A stretch of 64,000 nucleotides of DNA from Changchengzhania lutea (GTDB taxonomy: Bacteria > Bacteroidota > Bacteroidia > Flavobacteriales > Flavobacteriaceae), in the NCBI RefSeq assembly GCF_006974145.1, contig NZ_CP039456.1, forward strand, positions 3,100,499-3,164,498, in the 5' to 3' direction. The translations under genes and the position numbers were made by a program. Positions 42,964 through 51,875 of the stretch are shown here, piece by piece. Position 1 is the stretch's first letter. Each line of letters begins with the position of its first letter. The notes below the pieces were generated by a model. It was not told the DNA's origin. It saw only the letters and a program-made list of their open reading frames with translations, and did no database searches.

Positions 42964-44370
42964 CTAATCAATTAATAGAGCATAGACTTCTTCTATGGAA
43001 GTTAAACCCTGTTTGACCAAATCAATGGCGTTGTGTTTTAAAGTAGAAATATGATGTTCTTTCAAGTAGGTATCAATTTCTAAATCGTTAAGTTTTATAT
43101 GAGGTATTAAGGATTTGGTAATGGGAATGATTTCATAAATCGCTTTTCTACCTGAATAGCCAGTATGATAACATTTAGGGCAACCTGTAGCAGTAAAATG
43201 ATACTTTAAATCTTTAGGAACATTAAAGTTTTTAGGAAAGATTTCTTTAGAAATACTAGTTTCTTCTTTACAGTCAATACATAATTTTCGAACTAAACGT
43301 TGTGCAATACTAACATTTAACGTACTAGCAATTAAAAACGCAGGAATCCCCATATCTATTAATCTAGAAATGGTCGCCCAAGCAGAATTAGTATGAATAG
43401 TAGACAATACTAAATGTCCTGTTAAAGCAGCTCGAATAGCCATATTAGCAGTTTTTACATCACGGATTTCACCAACCATAATGATGTCAGGGTCTTGTCG
43501 TAAAAAGGTTCGTAAAGCGCTGGCAAAATCTAAACCAATGTTTTCTTTTAGTTGTACTTGATTAATACCTTCCAAAGTATATTCAATAGGATCTTCGATG
43601 GTTACAATATTCGTTTTATCATCATTGAGCAACTTCAAAGTGGCGTATAACGTGGTTGTTTTACCCGAACCAGTTGGCCCAGAAATAAGCACTATCCCAT
43701 TGGGGTTTTTTGTGGCTTCGCTATAGATTTTTAGCTCTTTATCAGTAAACCCTAAATCTTTAATGTCAATATGACCCGTATCTTTACTTAAAAGACGGAG
43801 GACTATTTTTTCACCGTGTAAAGTGGGTAAGCTGGATACCCGAATATCAAATTCATTATACCCAGTTTTAATTGTAATACGACCATCTTGAGGAAGCCTC
43901 TTTTCGGAAATATCTAAACCCGCTTTTATTTTAAGCTTATTGACGATAACGGGGTATTCCGATAAAGCTATTACAAAATGTTCTTTTAGTTTACCGTCTA
44001 ATCGAAACCGTACTCTGCATTTATGTTCATAAGGCTCAAAATGAATATCACTACTCCCTATATCTTTTGCAGACAACAACAATTTTTCAAGAAAATCACT
44101 GGAGTAATGTAAATCTTCTGTTTTGTTAAAGTCTCGCTTTCTAAAATTGTTAGATAAATAAAGATTAATATTTTCGGAAGTCTCAGGACGCAATTCAATG
44201 TCCTTTCCAAATACTACTCGAAGTTCTCTTTTTAAACTTTCAGTAAGGGTTTCTGATTTAAAAACCAGCGTTCCGTTATAAGACTCTACAGGAATAATTT
44301 TATAGTGATAAGCCTGTTCAGAGCTTAAAATCTGAAGGAGATTGGTGGGAATGTTAAAGTCATTAGTCAT
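42964..44370 (-). CDS. PilB/GspE assembly ATPase
   Basis: A 468-residue ATPase. I chose the start at 44370 (MTNDFNIPTNLLQILSS) because the longer frame would run into the peptidase gene. It has an N-terminal domain, then SSDIHFEPYEHKCRVRFRLD, Walker A GPTGSGKTTTLY, the Asp box RQDPDIIMVGEIRD and the His box LTGHLVLSTIHTN. The tetracysteine zinc motif is partly present (LCIDCKE...CPKCYHTGYSGR), as in PilB/GspE. It powers polymerisation of pilins from the inner membrane. Confidence 0.93.
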   Translation of the reverse strand: MTNDFNIPTNLLQILSSEQAYHYKIIPVESYNGTLVFKSETLTESLKRELRVVFGKDIELRPETSENINLYLSNNFRKRDFNKTEDLHYSSDFLEKLLLSAKDIGSSDIHFEPYEHKCRVRFRLDGKLKEHFVIALSEYPVIVNKLKIKAGLDISEKRLPQDGRITIKTGYNEFDIRVSSLPTLHGEKIVLRLLSKDTGHIDIKDLGFTDKELKIYSEATKNPNGIVLISGPTGSGKTTTLYATLKLLNDDKTNIVTIEDPIEYTLEGINQVQLKENIGLDFASALRTFLRQDPDIIMVGEIRDVKTANMAIRAALTGHLVLSTIHTNSAWATISRLIDMGIPAFLIASTLNVSIAQRLVRKLCIDCKEETSISKEIFPKNFNVPKDLKYHFTATGCPKCYHTGYSGRKAIYEIIPITKSLIPHIKLNDLEIDTYLKEHHISTLKHNAIDLVKQGLTSIEEVYALLID

Positions 44371-44374
44371 AACT

Positions 44375-44854
44375 TTAAAGGGTATATAACACATCCACAT
44401 AACCTGACCAATGGCCAAAGTAGGTTGCTAAAAAAAACAAACTCATATAACCTGCCAGAGGAACAGTTAGTGTTTTTTTATTTTTTGACAACAGCAGATG
44501 TAAAAGCAAGGAAAATATTAGGGCACTTATAAAAATGACAACAAACGCCATTGTTGAAAATGATAAGGATAACGCAAAAAACAATAATACATCTCCTAAA
44601 CCAATGGTGTTAAAAACAGGTGTTTTAAGTTTATACTTGGCGTATAATAGGATAACAACAACAAATATTAATATAAAAATCACATTCATTTTTATAGACA
44701 TAAAAAACAATTCTGAAAGTGTACTTTTATAAAATAAAAAACCATTCAACAGTCCAATAATGGGAAATAGAAACCAATATACCATGCGCTCTTTGGTGTC
44801 TTGAAAAAAAACAAAAAGCAAACTCAGGGTTAATATGGTTTTAGCGATAATCAT
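44375..44854 (-). CDS. Prepilin peptidase-like aspartic protease (A24)
   Basis: A 159-residue polytopic membrane protein. The two catalytic Asp are in FFQDTKERMVYW and in NTIGLGDVLLFF (GxGD motif). It is shorter than PilD and lacks the N-terminal methyltransferase part, so it may only cleave. It should process the prepilins encoded at 44855 and at 61991-64000. It lies 4 bp before the ATPase start and directly after the pilin gene. Confidence 0.85.
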   Translation of the reverse strand: MIIAKTILTLSLLFVFFQDTKERMVYWFLFPIIGLLNGFLFYKSTLSELFFMSIKMNVIFILIFVVVILLYAKYKLKTPVFNTIGLGDVLLFFALSLSFSTMAFVVIFISALIFSLLLHLLLSKNKKTLTVPLAGYMSLFFLATYFGHWSGYVDVLYTL

Positions 44855-45247
44855 CTAATCTTTTATAAGTTGTTTTGGAGTACCGTTTTCATCAATTTCC
44901 CAAACATTAAAAATACCGTCGCCATCAAAATCGGTAATAGCCGTTGCTTTAGCTTTAAAACTACTATTGGTGGCATTTAAAATTTCGTAACTGTAATTGC
45001 TCGTACCATTTTCGTTAACTGTTTTAGGTGCTTCAAAGTCGATTTCGTTTAAATCAAATGAATATTTAGAATACATGTACCTATAAGTAGTTTGGGAGTT
45101 ATATATAAACTTCAGTTGCGTTTGTGCTTCAACACTTTTTGTTTTGGCAATTAAAGGCATGAGGTTGGGTAGGGCTAGTAATAATAGTATACCAATAATA
45201 ACGAGTACAATAAGAACTTCTTGGAGATTATAAGCTTTAATTTTCAT
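44855..45247 (-). CDS. Major pilin/pseudopilin (type IV prepilin)
   Basis: A 130-residue prepilin: short leader MKIKA, cleavage expected before Tyr6, then YNLQEVLIVLVIIGILLLLA with Glu at +5 of the mature protein. The globular part (residues 45-130) ends in TDFDGDGIFNVWEIDENGTP, a calcium-binding-like loop as in GspG pseudopilins. It is the first gene of the minus-strand operon, and the 38-bp repeated motif lies 68 bp upstream. Confidence 0.92.
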   Translation of the reverse strand: MKIKAYNLQEVLIVLVIIGILLLLALPNLMPLIAKTKSVEAQTQLKFIYNSQTTYRYMYSKYSFDLNEIDFEAPKTVNENGTSNYSYEILNATNSSFKAKATAITDFDGDGIFNVWEIDENGTPKQLIKD

Positions 45248-45314
45248 TATGCAAAAACAATATTATTAGAAAAATAAATATAGGGAAGATTACATGCAGA
45301 TACACTAAAAAAAA

Positions 45315-45352
45315 CCTTACTATTAGTAAGTTTTGACCTTATAAATAGTAAG
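45315..45352 (-). promoter_or_regulatory. 38-bp repeated operator-like motif upstream of the pilin operon
   Basis: Read on the minus strand: CTTAC-TATTT-ATAAGG, 16 bp, GTAAGG, then a T-run. The same arrangement (CTTAC-N5-RTAAGG-N16-GTAAGG) lies before the S74 gene and the RHS operon. The 22-bp distance between the RTAAGG units places them on one face of the helix. Confidence 0.65.
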
Positions 45353-45363
45353 GCTTCAAGTGC

Positions 45364-46029
45364 TTAAACAAACCCTTTTTCTTTAGCCGCATTTATAAGG
45401 GTTAAATCATTTCCTTTTAGGGTATCAAATAGTTCTCTTAGATGCCGTTTTCTTTTTTCAACTCCACCAATTGAAAGTGGTAGAATTTTTACCAAATCTT
45501 TCGTCTTTGTTCCTTTTGAAATCTCAGAAAGAAGGAGTTTATCTACCTTACTTAGTATAATGTTACTAGAAATTTTTTTCCTTAATAATTTTAATATGGT
45601 TATGCTGTAAAAAGGTTCATTTTTAAACGCACTTTTTAATGCCTCAGAGACTGTGTTTGCAACAATATCTCCTTTAAATAATAGTCCATGAGGATTTATG
45701 TATTGCAATATGAAATCAAGAGTAAATGTATCAAAGTGCCCAGTAATAACAACTATTTTAGTTTTTGGAAAACGTTTTTTCAATTCAAGACCAATGTCTT
45801 TCCCTGATTGAAATTTACTACCCTTAGATTTTGGCAAACGTATATCTAGAAATACATAATTAAATGGTTTGTTTCTGTTGTTAATTAAATTTAAAGCAGA
45901 TTCACAACAAATAGCTGTATAAATTTTAAATTGAAAATTTGTGTTATTTTCTGCAAATTTAGTAATTGCATTTTCGTAAGCATTTAGAATTATTGGGTGA
46001 TCATCAATCAATAGAATATCATTAATCAT
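45364..46029 (-). CDS. Response regulator with LuxR-type output domain
   Basis: A 221-residue protein from the ATG at 46029. The receiver domain has acidic residues in DILLIDDHPIILNAY, the phospho-acceptor Asp in YVFLDIRLPKSKG, and KIVVITGHFD and HGLLFKGDI. The C-terminal helix-turn-helix (LLLSEISKGTKTKDLVKILP, LSIGGVEKRKRHLRELFD) is NarL/LuxR-like. It lies just upstream of the pilin operon on the same strand and is a natural candidate to bind the 38-bp motif beside it. No sensor kinase is in the window. Confidence 0.85.
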   Translation of the reverse strand: MINDILLIDDHPIILNAYENAITKFAENNTNFQFKIYTAICCESALNLINNRNKPFNYVFLDIRLPKSKGSKFQSGKDIGLELKKRFPKTKIVVITGHFDTFTLDFILQYINPHGLLFKGDIVANTVSEALKSAFKNEPFYSITILKLLRKKISSNIILSKVDKLLLSEISKGTKTKDLVKILPLSIGGVEKRKRHLRELFDTLKGNDLTLINAAKEKGFV

Positions 46030-46241
46030 GTGTGTGTGTTTTTTAAATTTCACAAAGTATTCATTTTTTCAAATATATGTAAGATCATACATTAAATTTA
46101 GTATAATCTTACGTTGTATGGTTTTTGTATAGGTGTTTTAATCTTATTTGTGGGGGGCTTTTAGGCATTAAATCGCTTTGAAAGATTACTGAAGTTTGAT
46201 TTGAAAAGTAATGATAATATGAAAGGATTTAAAATGATTGA

Positions 46242-46279
46242 CTTACAAATTATAAGGTTCTTCATCCTAAAGAGTAAGG
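46242..46279 (+). promoter_or_regulatory. 38-bp repeated operator-like motif upstream of the S74 gene
   Basis: CTTAC-AAATT-ATAAGG, 16 bp, GTAAGG, 53 bp before the start codon. About 85 bp around it are nearly the same as the stretch before the RHS gene. TAAGTTTG near 46311 could be the -7 element. Confidence 0.7.
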
Positions 46280-46331
46280 TTGATTTTTAAATATTTAAAA
46301 GATAAACTTATAAGTTTGTGTTTATAAATAT

Positions 46332-47162
46332 ATGTTACTTATGAAAATTACTCACTTACTTTTAGGATTTATGTTGTTTTTTTTTGTGCAGCAAAATTAT
46401 GGTCAAATTCAAGTAAATTCTACCGGTAAAGTAGGAATTGGTAATTATGCTCCTAATAACTCCTATTCAATTACTGCTCAAACTTCTTTTGTGTCTAATC
46501 TGAATATTAATTATGGCTACGTTTATGAGTCAATAGGTATTGGCACGAGTTATAATAGTTCTTACAAGTTATATGTTCGTCCCAATCAGAATTATGTTAC
46601 AAACGCAGTACGTATATCTGACGGATCATATGGAACAAGTAGCTATACCCTTTATGTAAGTGGAGATGCCTATGTATCTGAAGGAGTATTCACAAGTTCT
46701 GATAAACGCCTTAAGAAAGATGAGCGGATTATAGAAAAAGATGGGTTTTTAGCCAAACTACGTAAAGTAAGAGGAAAGAAATATAAGTACAAAACTAGAG
46801 ACGAGCTTTTAGAAATGCATAATGCTGGCACAGCAAAATTCCCCTTAGACACTATTTATAAGGTTATAAAAAAAATTAAAGCTAATGGAGAAATTGAGTA
46901 TGAGCATACTGATGAAATAGATGAAATTGTTGTAGATGTACCTAAATTTGATGAGGGAGAGCAATATGGCGTTGCTGCACAAGAAGTTATGACAGAATTT
47001 CCAGAGTTAGTGTCTTTAGATGAAACAACTGGTTTATATGGTGTAAACTATCAAGGTTTTGTACCATTACTTCTAGAAGCTTTTAATATTCAGCAAGAAA
47101 AAATAGCTCAGTTGGAAGTAGAAATAAGTAATTTAAAAATAACAAAAAAAAATAAAGAATAA
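46332..47162 (+). CDS. Exported protein with S74 (intramolecular chaperone) domain
   Basis: A 276-residue protein with signal peptide (MKITHLLLGFMLFFFVQQNYG; the start may be the second ATG at 46341) and a short repetitive beta region (residues 25-110). The Peptidase_S74 domain has TSSDKRLKKDERIIEKDGFL, YGVAAQEVMTEFPELVSLDE and LYGVNYQGFVPLLLEAFNIQ, then a final coiled coil. S74 domains trimerise and self-cleave phage tail spikes and adhesins; the catalytic Ser would be in SSDKRLK. It may be a fibre displayed or secreted by the neighbouring machine. Confidence 0.85.
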   Translation: MLLMKITHLLLGFMLFFFVQQNYGQIQVNSTGKVGIGNYAPNNSYSITAQTSFVSNLNINYGYVYESIGIGTSYNSSYKLYVRPNQNYVTNAVRISDGSYGTSSYTLYVSGDAYVSEGVFTSSDKRLKKDERIIEKDGFLAKLRKVRGKKYKYKTRDELLEMHNAGTAKFPLDTIYKVIKKIKANGEIEYEHTDEIDEIVVDVPKFDEGEQYGVAAQEVMTEFPELVSLDETTGLYGVNYQGFVPLLLEAFNIQQEKIAQLEVEISNLKITKKNKE

Positions 47163-47223
47163 AAAATGCGTAATTGTTATTAAATATAAGCAATGAACAC
47201 ATTTTTTATAAAGTATAAGTAGA

Positions 47224-47769
47224 ATGAATACCTCTAAAACAATTATAGCCATTTTAGTATTGGCGATATTAATTCCCTTATCTATTTTCTTTAAACCAAA
47301 TAAACTTAAAGTAGCCTATGTTTTTGTCGAAAATGTGATGCAAGAATATCATGCTCTACAGGATATAGATGATAAATTAATACTAAAGGAGGCTGTTAAA
47401 AAGAAAAAGCTTGATGCCTTTTACGAAAATATTCAAGAAAAAATAAAATGGCTTAATGAAAACAACAAGAAAATAGAAGAAGATGAACGTATTGACAAAC
47501 AACATGAAATAATAGACTTAGAACGGATTCATAGACAAATGCAAAGCCAAACTATTCATGAATTAGATAGCTTAAAAACATTATGGATGAAACCTGTTTA
47601 TGATGAAGTTAATGAGTATATCAAAACCTATAGCAAAGACAATGGTTTTGATTATGTACTTGGTAACCTTGGAAACGGAAACATAATGTTTGGCAATCAT
47701 ATTTATGATATTACACTTGAAGTTATAGATGGTTTAAACGTTGCATACAATAAAAAAATTATAGAATAA
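47224..47769 (+). CDS. OmpH/Skp-like protein
   Basis: A 181-residue protein: N-terminal TM/signal anchor (TIIAILVLAILIPLSIFF), VAYVFVENVMQEYHALQDID, a long coiled coil (residues 55-125) and the C-terminal GFDYVLGNLGNGNIMFGNHI. This is the arrangement of Skp/OmpH periplasmic chaperones. It follows the S74 gene by 60 bp and could chaperone an exported product of this cluster. Confidence 0.82.
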   Translation: MNTSKTIIAILVLAILIPLSIFFKPNKLKVAYVFVENVMQEYHALQDIDDKLILKEAVKKKKLDAFYENIQEKIKWLNENNKKIEEDERIDKQHEIIDLERIHRQMQSQTIHELDSLKTLWMKPVYDEVNEYIKTYSKDNGFDYVLGNLGNGNIMFGNHIYDITLEVIDGLNVAYNKKIIE

Positions 47770-47840
47770 TTTTTATTTTAAAACATCATATTTAAAAGTT
47801 AATAATAATACCTTTTGAAGGTGTTTTAAACATAATTTTT

Positions 47841-49655
47841 TTGAATTTAAAAGCATATATCCGCTTTCTTTCTACAGTCTCTGGTCTAGTTTTTATATTA
47901 ATACTGGCTACGCCTTTTGTGAAATCAGGTCAATTTGTAAATACTATACTTACACCTAAACTCATTTGGTTTAGTGCTACCTGTACACTTTTTATAATCT
48001 TAAGTTTTTTAGTTTCTTTAACTAAACCTTCCGATTTTAAATTTTTAATTAACAGAATTGACATAGCAGTGCTCTTGTTTTTTCTTTATTTGCATATCAA
48101 TCAGTTTTTTACGGGGCTAACATATATTTCATCAAAGGCCTCTGTTGCTACAGTTTGCTTGCTAATTTATATCACTCTTAGACTAAAACTTAGCACCATT
48201 AATATAGATAAAATAATCCTTAAGCTTATTCCTGTGCCTTATATATTGGCATTAATAACAGTTTTAATAGGATTTTACCAATATTTCTTTAGCGCCACAC
48301 AAATCAATGAACTCTTAATTACTGCTGCCATGGGAAATTCTGGCGCTGTTGCTTCTTATTTAGCAATTCTTTTACCGTGGATGATAATTTTTGCAAATAC
48401 ATCTAAAAGAGAATATAGAAGATTTCTATATTGCGGCATTATCATTCTTTCTATTGTTTTATTGATTTTAACAAAAGCAAGAGCAGCATGGATTGCAGTA
48501 ATAATTAGTTACTTATTTATTCTTATAGTAAATAACAAAACCGAAATTAAAAAAATCGCTAGACAGCAAGCTAAAACGAAATACATATTTATTATAGCTT
48601 TTATAGCATTTTTTTGCTTTAGCTTGTATGCCATTTTTAATTTAAAAAAAGATTCAGCAAATGGACGTTTATTCATTTGGAAAAGAACCATAGAACTGAT
48701 ATCGGATCATCCGTTTACAGGAGTAGGTTACAATTTGTTTGGGAGCGTATATCCAACTTATCAAGCTAACTATCTAAAAAGTAATCCTCAGGATCCTCTA
48801 AGTTTGTTGGCTAACGATGTAAACCATACGTTTAATGAATACTTATATATTGCTGCTGAATTAGGGCTTATTGGATTTATCCTGTTTCTTAGTATTTTAC
48901 TTCTTCTTATAAAACCTTTTAAAGATCATCTAAGAAAAATAAATAAAACGCTTTTAGCTTGTTACGGGGGTGTTTTTGTATTCTGTATTTTGTCCTTTTT
49001 TACCTATCCGTTCAAAATTTATTCTGTTCAGTTGTTATTTATAATCTGTATTGCAATTATTTCTTCAACTTCTATTAAGAATCCTGTTTTTTCTATTAAT
49101 AATCGTACTAAGATAATCTTAAGTGCTTTTCTATGTGGTATAGCCCTTTTAATTGTTAGCTCTGAGTTACAAAGATTAAAAAAAGAAAGATTATGGTTTC
49201 CAGCTTATAATTTACGTACTGAACTTAGCTGGAATACACGTTCAAGAATATTTGAAAGGCTATATGAATATAATCAAGATAATTGGGATTTTTTAAACGT
49301 CTATGGAGCGGAGTTAGCTGCAAATGGTTCAAATAAAAAAGCTATCGAAGTTTTAGAAAAGGCTACTGATTATATGAAAACATCCGAAATATATACCACC
49401 TTGGGTATGTCTTATGAGGAGGTTGGAGATTTTAAAAATTCAAGAAATGCATACGAAATGTCAATACATATAGTGCCACATAAATTCTTCCCAAAATATC
49501 GATTGGTATATCTATACAAAAAAATGGGGATGTTAGAAAAGGCACTTCAGCTTGCCAAAACTATTATAATTACACCTGCAAAAGTGAAATCTTCTACTGT
49601 TACAGGAATAAAATATGAGATGAGAGAATTTATTAAAGAAAATAATTATGAATAA
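47841..49655 (+). CDS. Wzy/O-antigen-ligase-like membrane protein with TPR tail
   Basis: A 604-residue protein with about 10-12 TM helices. The O-antigen ligase signature has HPFTGVGYNLFGSVYP and NDVNHTFNEYLYIAAELGLI, and C-terminal TPR units (GSNKKAIEVLEKATDYMKTS, LGMSYEEVGDFKNSRNAYEM) follow. This family transfers lipid-linked glycans to lipid A or, as PglL/PilO-type oligosaccharyltransferases, to pilins. The setting next to pilin genes favours the latter, by inference. The start appears to be TTG; no nearby ATG fits. It overlaps the next gene by 8 bp. Confidence 0.8.
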   Translation: MNLKAYIRFLSTVSGLVFILILATPFVKSGQFVNTILTPKLIWFSATCTLFIILSFLVSLTKPSDFKFLINRIDIAVLLFFLYLHINQFFTGLTYISSKASVATVCLLIYITLRLKLSTINIDKIILKLIPVPYILALITVLIGFYQYFFSATQINELLITAAMGNSGAVASYLAILLPWMIIFANTSKREYRRFLYCGIIILSIVLLILTKARAAWIAVIISYLFILIVNNKTEIKKIARQQAKTKYIFIIAFIAFFCFSLYAIFNLKKDSANGRLFIWKRTIELISDHPFTGVGYNLFGSVYPTYQANYLKSNPQDPLSLLANDVNHTFNEYLYIAAELGLIGFILFLSILLLLIKPFKDHLRKINKTLLACYGGVFVFCILSFFTYPFKIYSVQLLFIICIAIISSTSIKNPVFSINNRTKIILSAFLCGIALLIVSSELQRLKKERLWFPAYNLRTELSWNTRSRIFERLYEYNQDNWDFLNVYGAELAANGSNKKAIEVLEKATDYMKTSEIYTTLGMSYEEVGDFKNSRNAYEMSIHIVPHKFFPKYRLVYLYKKMGMLEKALQLAKTIIITPAKVKSSTVTGIKYEMREFIKENNYE

Positions 49656-51660
49656 GATACTGTTCGTTTTCCCAAAAAAAATAATACATCTCTATTTTTT
49701 TTCTTTGATTTTGTGTGTTGGATGTATTTCTAAAGATGTAGAAAAATATACAGAGGCTTTAAACCCTAAATTAGCAAATAATCAAGAAGTTATTAAAGCA
49801 ATCAAGCATTATCAGAAAAAAGGAGAAAGTCAAAAATTAGAAGCACTGCTATTTATTCTAAAAAACATGGATAATCATTATGCACTTAGTAATATTTTAT
49901 CCAAGGAATACGACTCCATTTTATCTCCTAAAGAATTTGGTGGACAAATGCCAACTGATGATAGTAAACATGGTATTGCATTGAAAAGATTGATTATCAT
50001 GGAGGAGAAATATAAAGATATTAAACCTCGTTTAACAAAAATTAGATATGATATTAATCTATTAGAATCGAAGTATTTAATTGAAAACATCGATATCGCT
50101 TTTCAATCTTGGGAAAAGGCACCATGGGCAAAAGATTTATCATTTGTTGATTTTTGTGAAAATGTACTCCCATATCGAGCAGATCATGAGCCTATCCATT
50201 ATTGGCGCAAAACCGCCTATCAAAATTTTGAATGGGTAATGGAAGCAGATGCTCAAATTGATAGGTTTAAAGCCTGTTCTATAATTAACGATTCTATAAA
50301 GAATGTATTGAGTAATATGATTGAGATGAATATGTACCCTATAAGGCTCACGTATGATAATATGTATAAATTTAAATTAGGAATTTGTGAAGATGAGACT
50401 GTATTTGCGTTACTATCTATGCGTTCTGTTGGGCTTCCAGTAGGGATTGATTTTGTTCCGCAATGGCCTTGGAGAAGTATGGGGCATTCGTGGAATTATC
50501 TCTTATTGGAAGACGGTAGTACAGTACCATTTATGGGTACAGAAACGAATCCAGGAGAACCTCATTTTGAAAAAGATAAAAAAGGGAAGGTCTATAGGAA
50601 AACATTTTCAAAGCAGGAAGGGGTATTGGCTGAAATAGAAAAAGATCACAAGAGTATTCCTAATTTTTTTAGATCGCCTTATTTCAAAGATGTTACCCAT
50701 CTCTATGCCAAAACTCATAACATAACTTTACCCTTAGAATCAAGTTCTACAAGCTTAGGGAAGTATGTGTATTTATCTGTATTTGATAATCAAAATTGGG
50801 TGCCTATAGATTGGTCAGTTAGAAAAGAAAACGAAGCTATTTTTTCTAATATTGAAGGTGGAATTGTTTATTTACCAAAATACTATAATAATGGTCATTT
50901 TGTGTATACAGAGCAACCTGTTATTATTGATAAAAAGGGTAAGGTCACTCAATTGATTCCTGATACCAATAAAACACGAAAAATAACCCTAAAAAGGAAA
51001 TATCCTTTAAGTAAACATATGGATGACTACCTCAAAAATATGGTAGGAGGACGTTTTGAGTTATCGAATCATGCTGACTTTAGTGAAACTGTAACAATGG
51101 GAACAATAAAAGATAAACCACAAACTTACTTAAGAAGTGTAAAAAATAAAGTTTCTAAAGCTAAATATAAGTATTTACGATATGTTTCTTCAGAAAAAGA
51201 TAGTGGACGTTGTAACATGGCTATTTTAAAAGCCTATGGATTAAAAGGGAATAGGGAAATAAATTTAAAAGGGAAAGTTATAGGAACAGAAGGTTCATAC
51301 AAAGGATATGGAGCTGAAAAACAGATGACTTTTGATAATGATCCATCCACTTTTTTTGATGCGTCCGAGGAAGATTGGGGTAAAGCATGGATAGGATTAG
51401 AGTTTGATAACCCAACACAAATATCTAGAATAGAATTTATGCCTAGAAATGATACGAACACCATCTTTGAAGGTCAAGAGTATGAACTATTTTATTGGGA
51501 TAAAGGTTGGCATGGCATGGGAAAAAAGGTTGCTGATGCTTCAGAAGAAATCACTTTTGAGGGAGTGCCTGTTGGAGCCTTATATCTATTGCACAACCAT
51601 ACAGGAGGAACAGAAGAGCGGATTTTTACTTTGGAAAATGAACAGGTAAAGTGGTATTAA
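49648..51660 (+). CDS. Transglutaminase-like lipoprotein with C-terminal discoidin-like domain
   Basis: A 670-residue protein. Lipoprotein signal ends LILCVGCISKD. The central transglutaminase-like domain has Cys in KLGICEDETVFALLSMR, His in RSMGHSWNYLLLED and Asp in EDGSTVPFMG (the Cys-His-Asp triad). The C-terminal domain (residues 545-670: MTFDNDPSTFFDASEEDWGK, WIGLEFDNPTQISRIEF) is F5/8C-like and may bind glycans. It is translationally coupled to the ligase-like gene. The family can act as a peptidase or cross-linker at the cell surface. Confidence 0.82.
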   Translation: MNKILFVFPKKIIHLYFFSLILCVGCISKDVEKYTEALNPKLANNQEVIKAIKHYQKKGESQKLEALLFILKNMDNHYALSNILSKEYDSILSPKEFGGQMPTDDSKHGIALKRLIIMEEKYKDIKPRLTKIRYDINLLESKYLIENIDIAFQSWEKAPWAKDLSFVDFCENVLPYRADHEPIHYWRKTAYQNFEWVMEADAQIDRFKACSIINDSIKNVLSNMIEMNMYPIRLTYDNMYKFKLGICEDETVFALLSMRSVGLPVGIDFVPQWPWRSMGHSWNYLLLEDGSTVPFMGTETNPGEPHFEKDKKGKVYRKTFSKQEGVLAEIEKDHKSIPNFFRSPYFKDVTHLYAKTHNITLPLESSSTSLGKYVYLSVFDNQNWVPIDWSVRKENEAIFSNIEGGIVYLPKYYNNGHFVYTEQPVIIDKKGKVTQLIPDTNKTRKITLKRKYPLSKHMDDYLKNMVGGRFELSNHADFSETVTMGTIKDKPQTYLRSVKNKVSKAKYKYLRYVSSEKDSGRCNMAILKAYGLKGNREINLKGKVIGTEGSYKGYGAEKQMTFDNDPSTFFDASEEDWGKAWIGLEFDNPTQISRIEFMPRNDTNTIFEGQEYELFYWDKGWHGMGKKVADASEEITFEGVPVGALYLLHNHTGGTEERIFTLENEQVKWY

Positions 51661-51743
51661 TAACAGTAAATCATTTATTAAAAGACTATTGAAGTGTGGT
51701 TTAAAAGAGTTTTAATAGTTAAGATAGAATTTAAAATGATTGA

Positions 51744-51781
51744 CTTACAAACTGTAAGGTTCTTCATCCTGATGAGTAAGG
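51744..51781 (+). promoter_or_regulatory. 38-bp repeated operator-like motif upstream of the RHS operon
   Basis: CTTAC-AAACT-GTAAGG, 16 bp, GTAAGG, 95 bp before the start of the 1383-residue gene. The surrounding DNA matches 46226-46312 at most positions. Confidence 0.7.
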
Positions 51782-51875
51782 TTGATTTTTAAACATTTAA
51801 AAGAGAAACGTATAAATTTATGCTTTAAAGCATTTCTATTGTAGAATTTTGCAAATCTAAGAATCTTAAATTATT

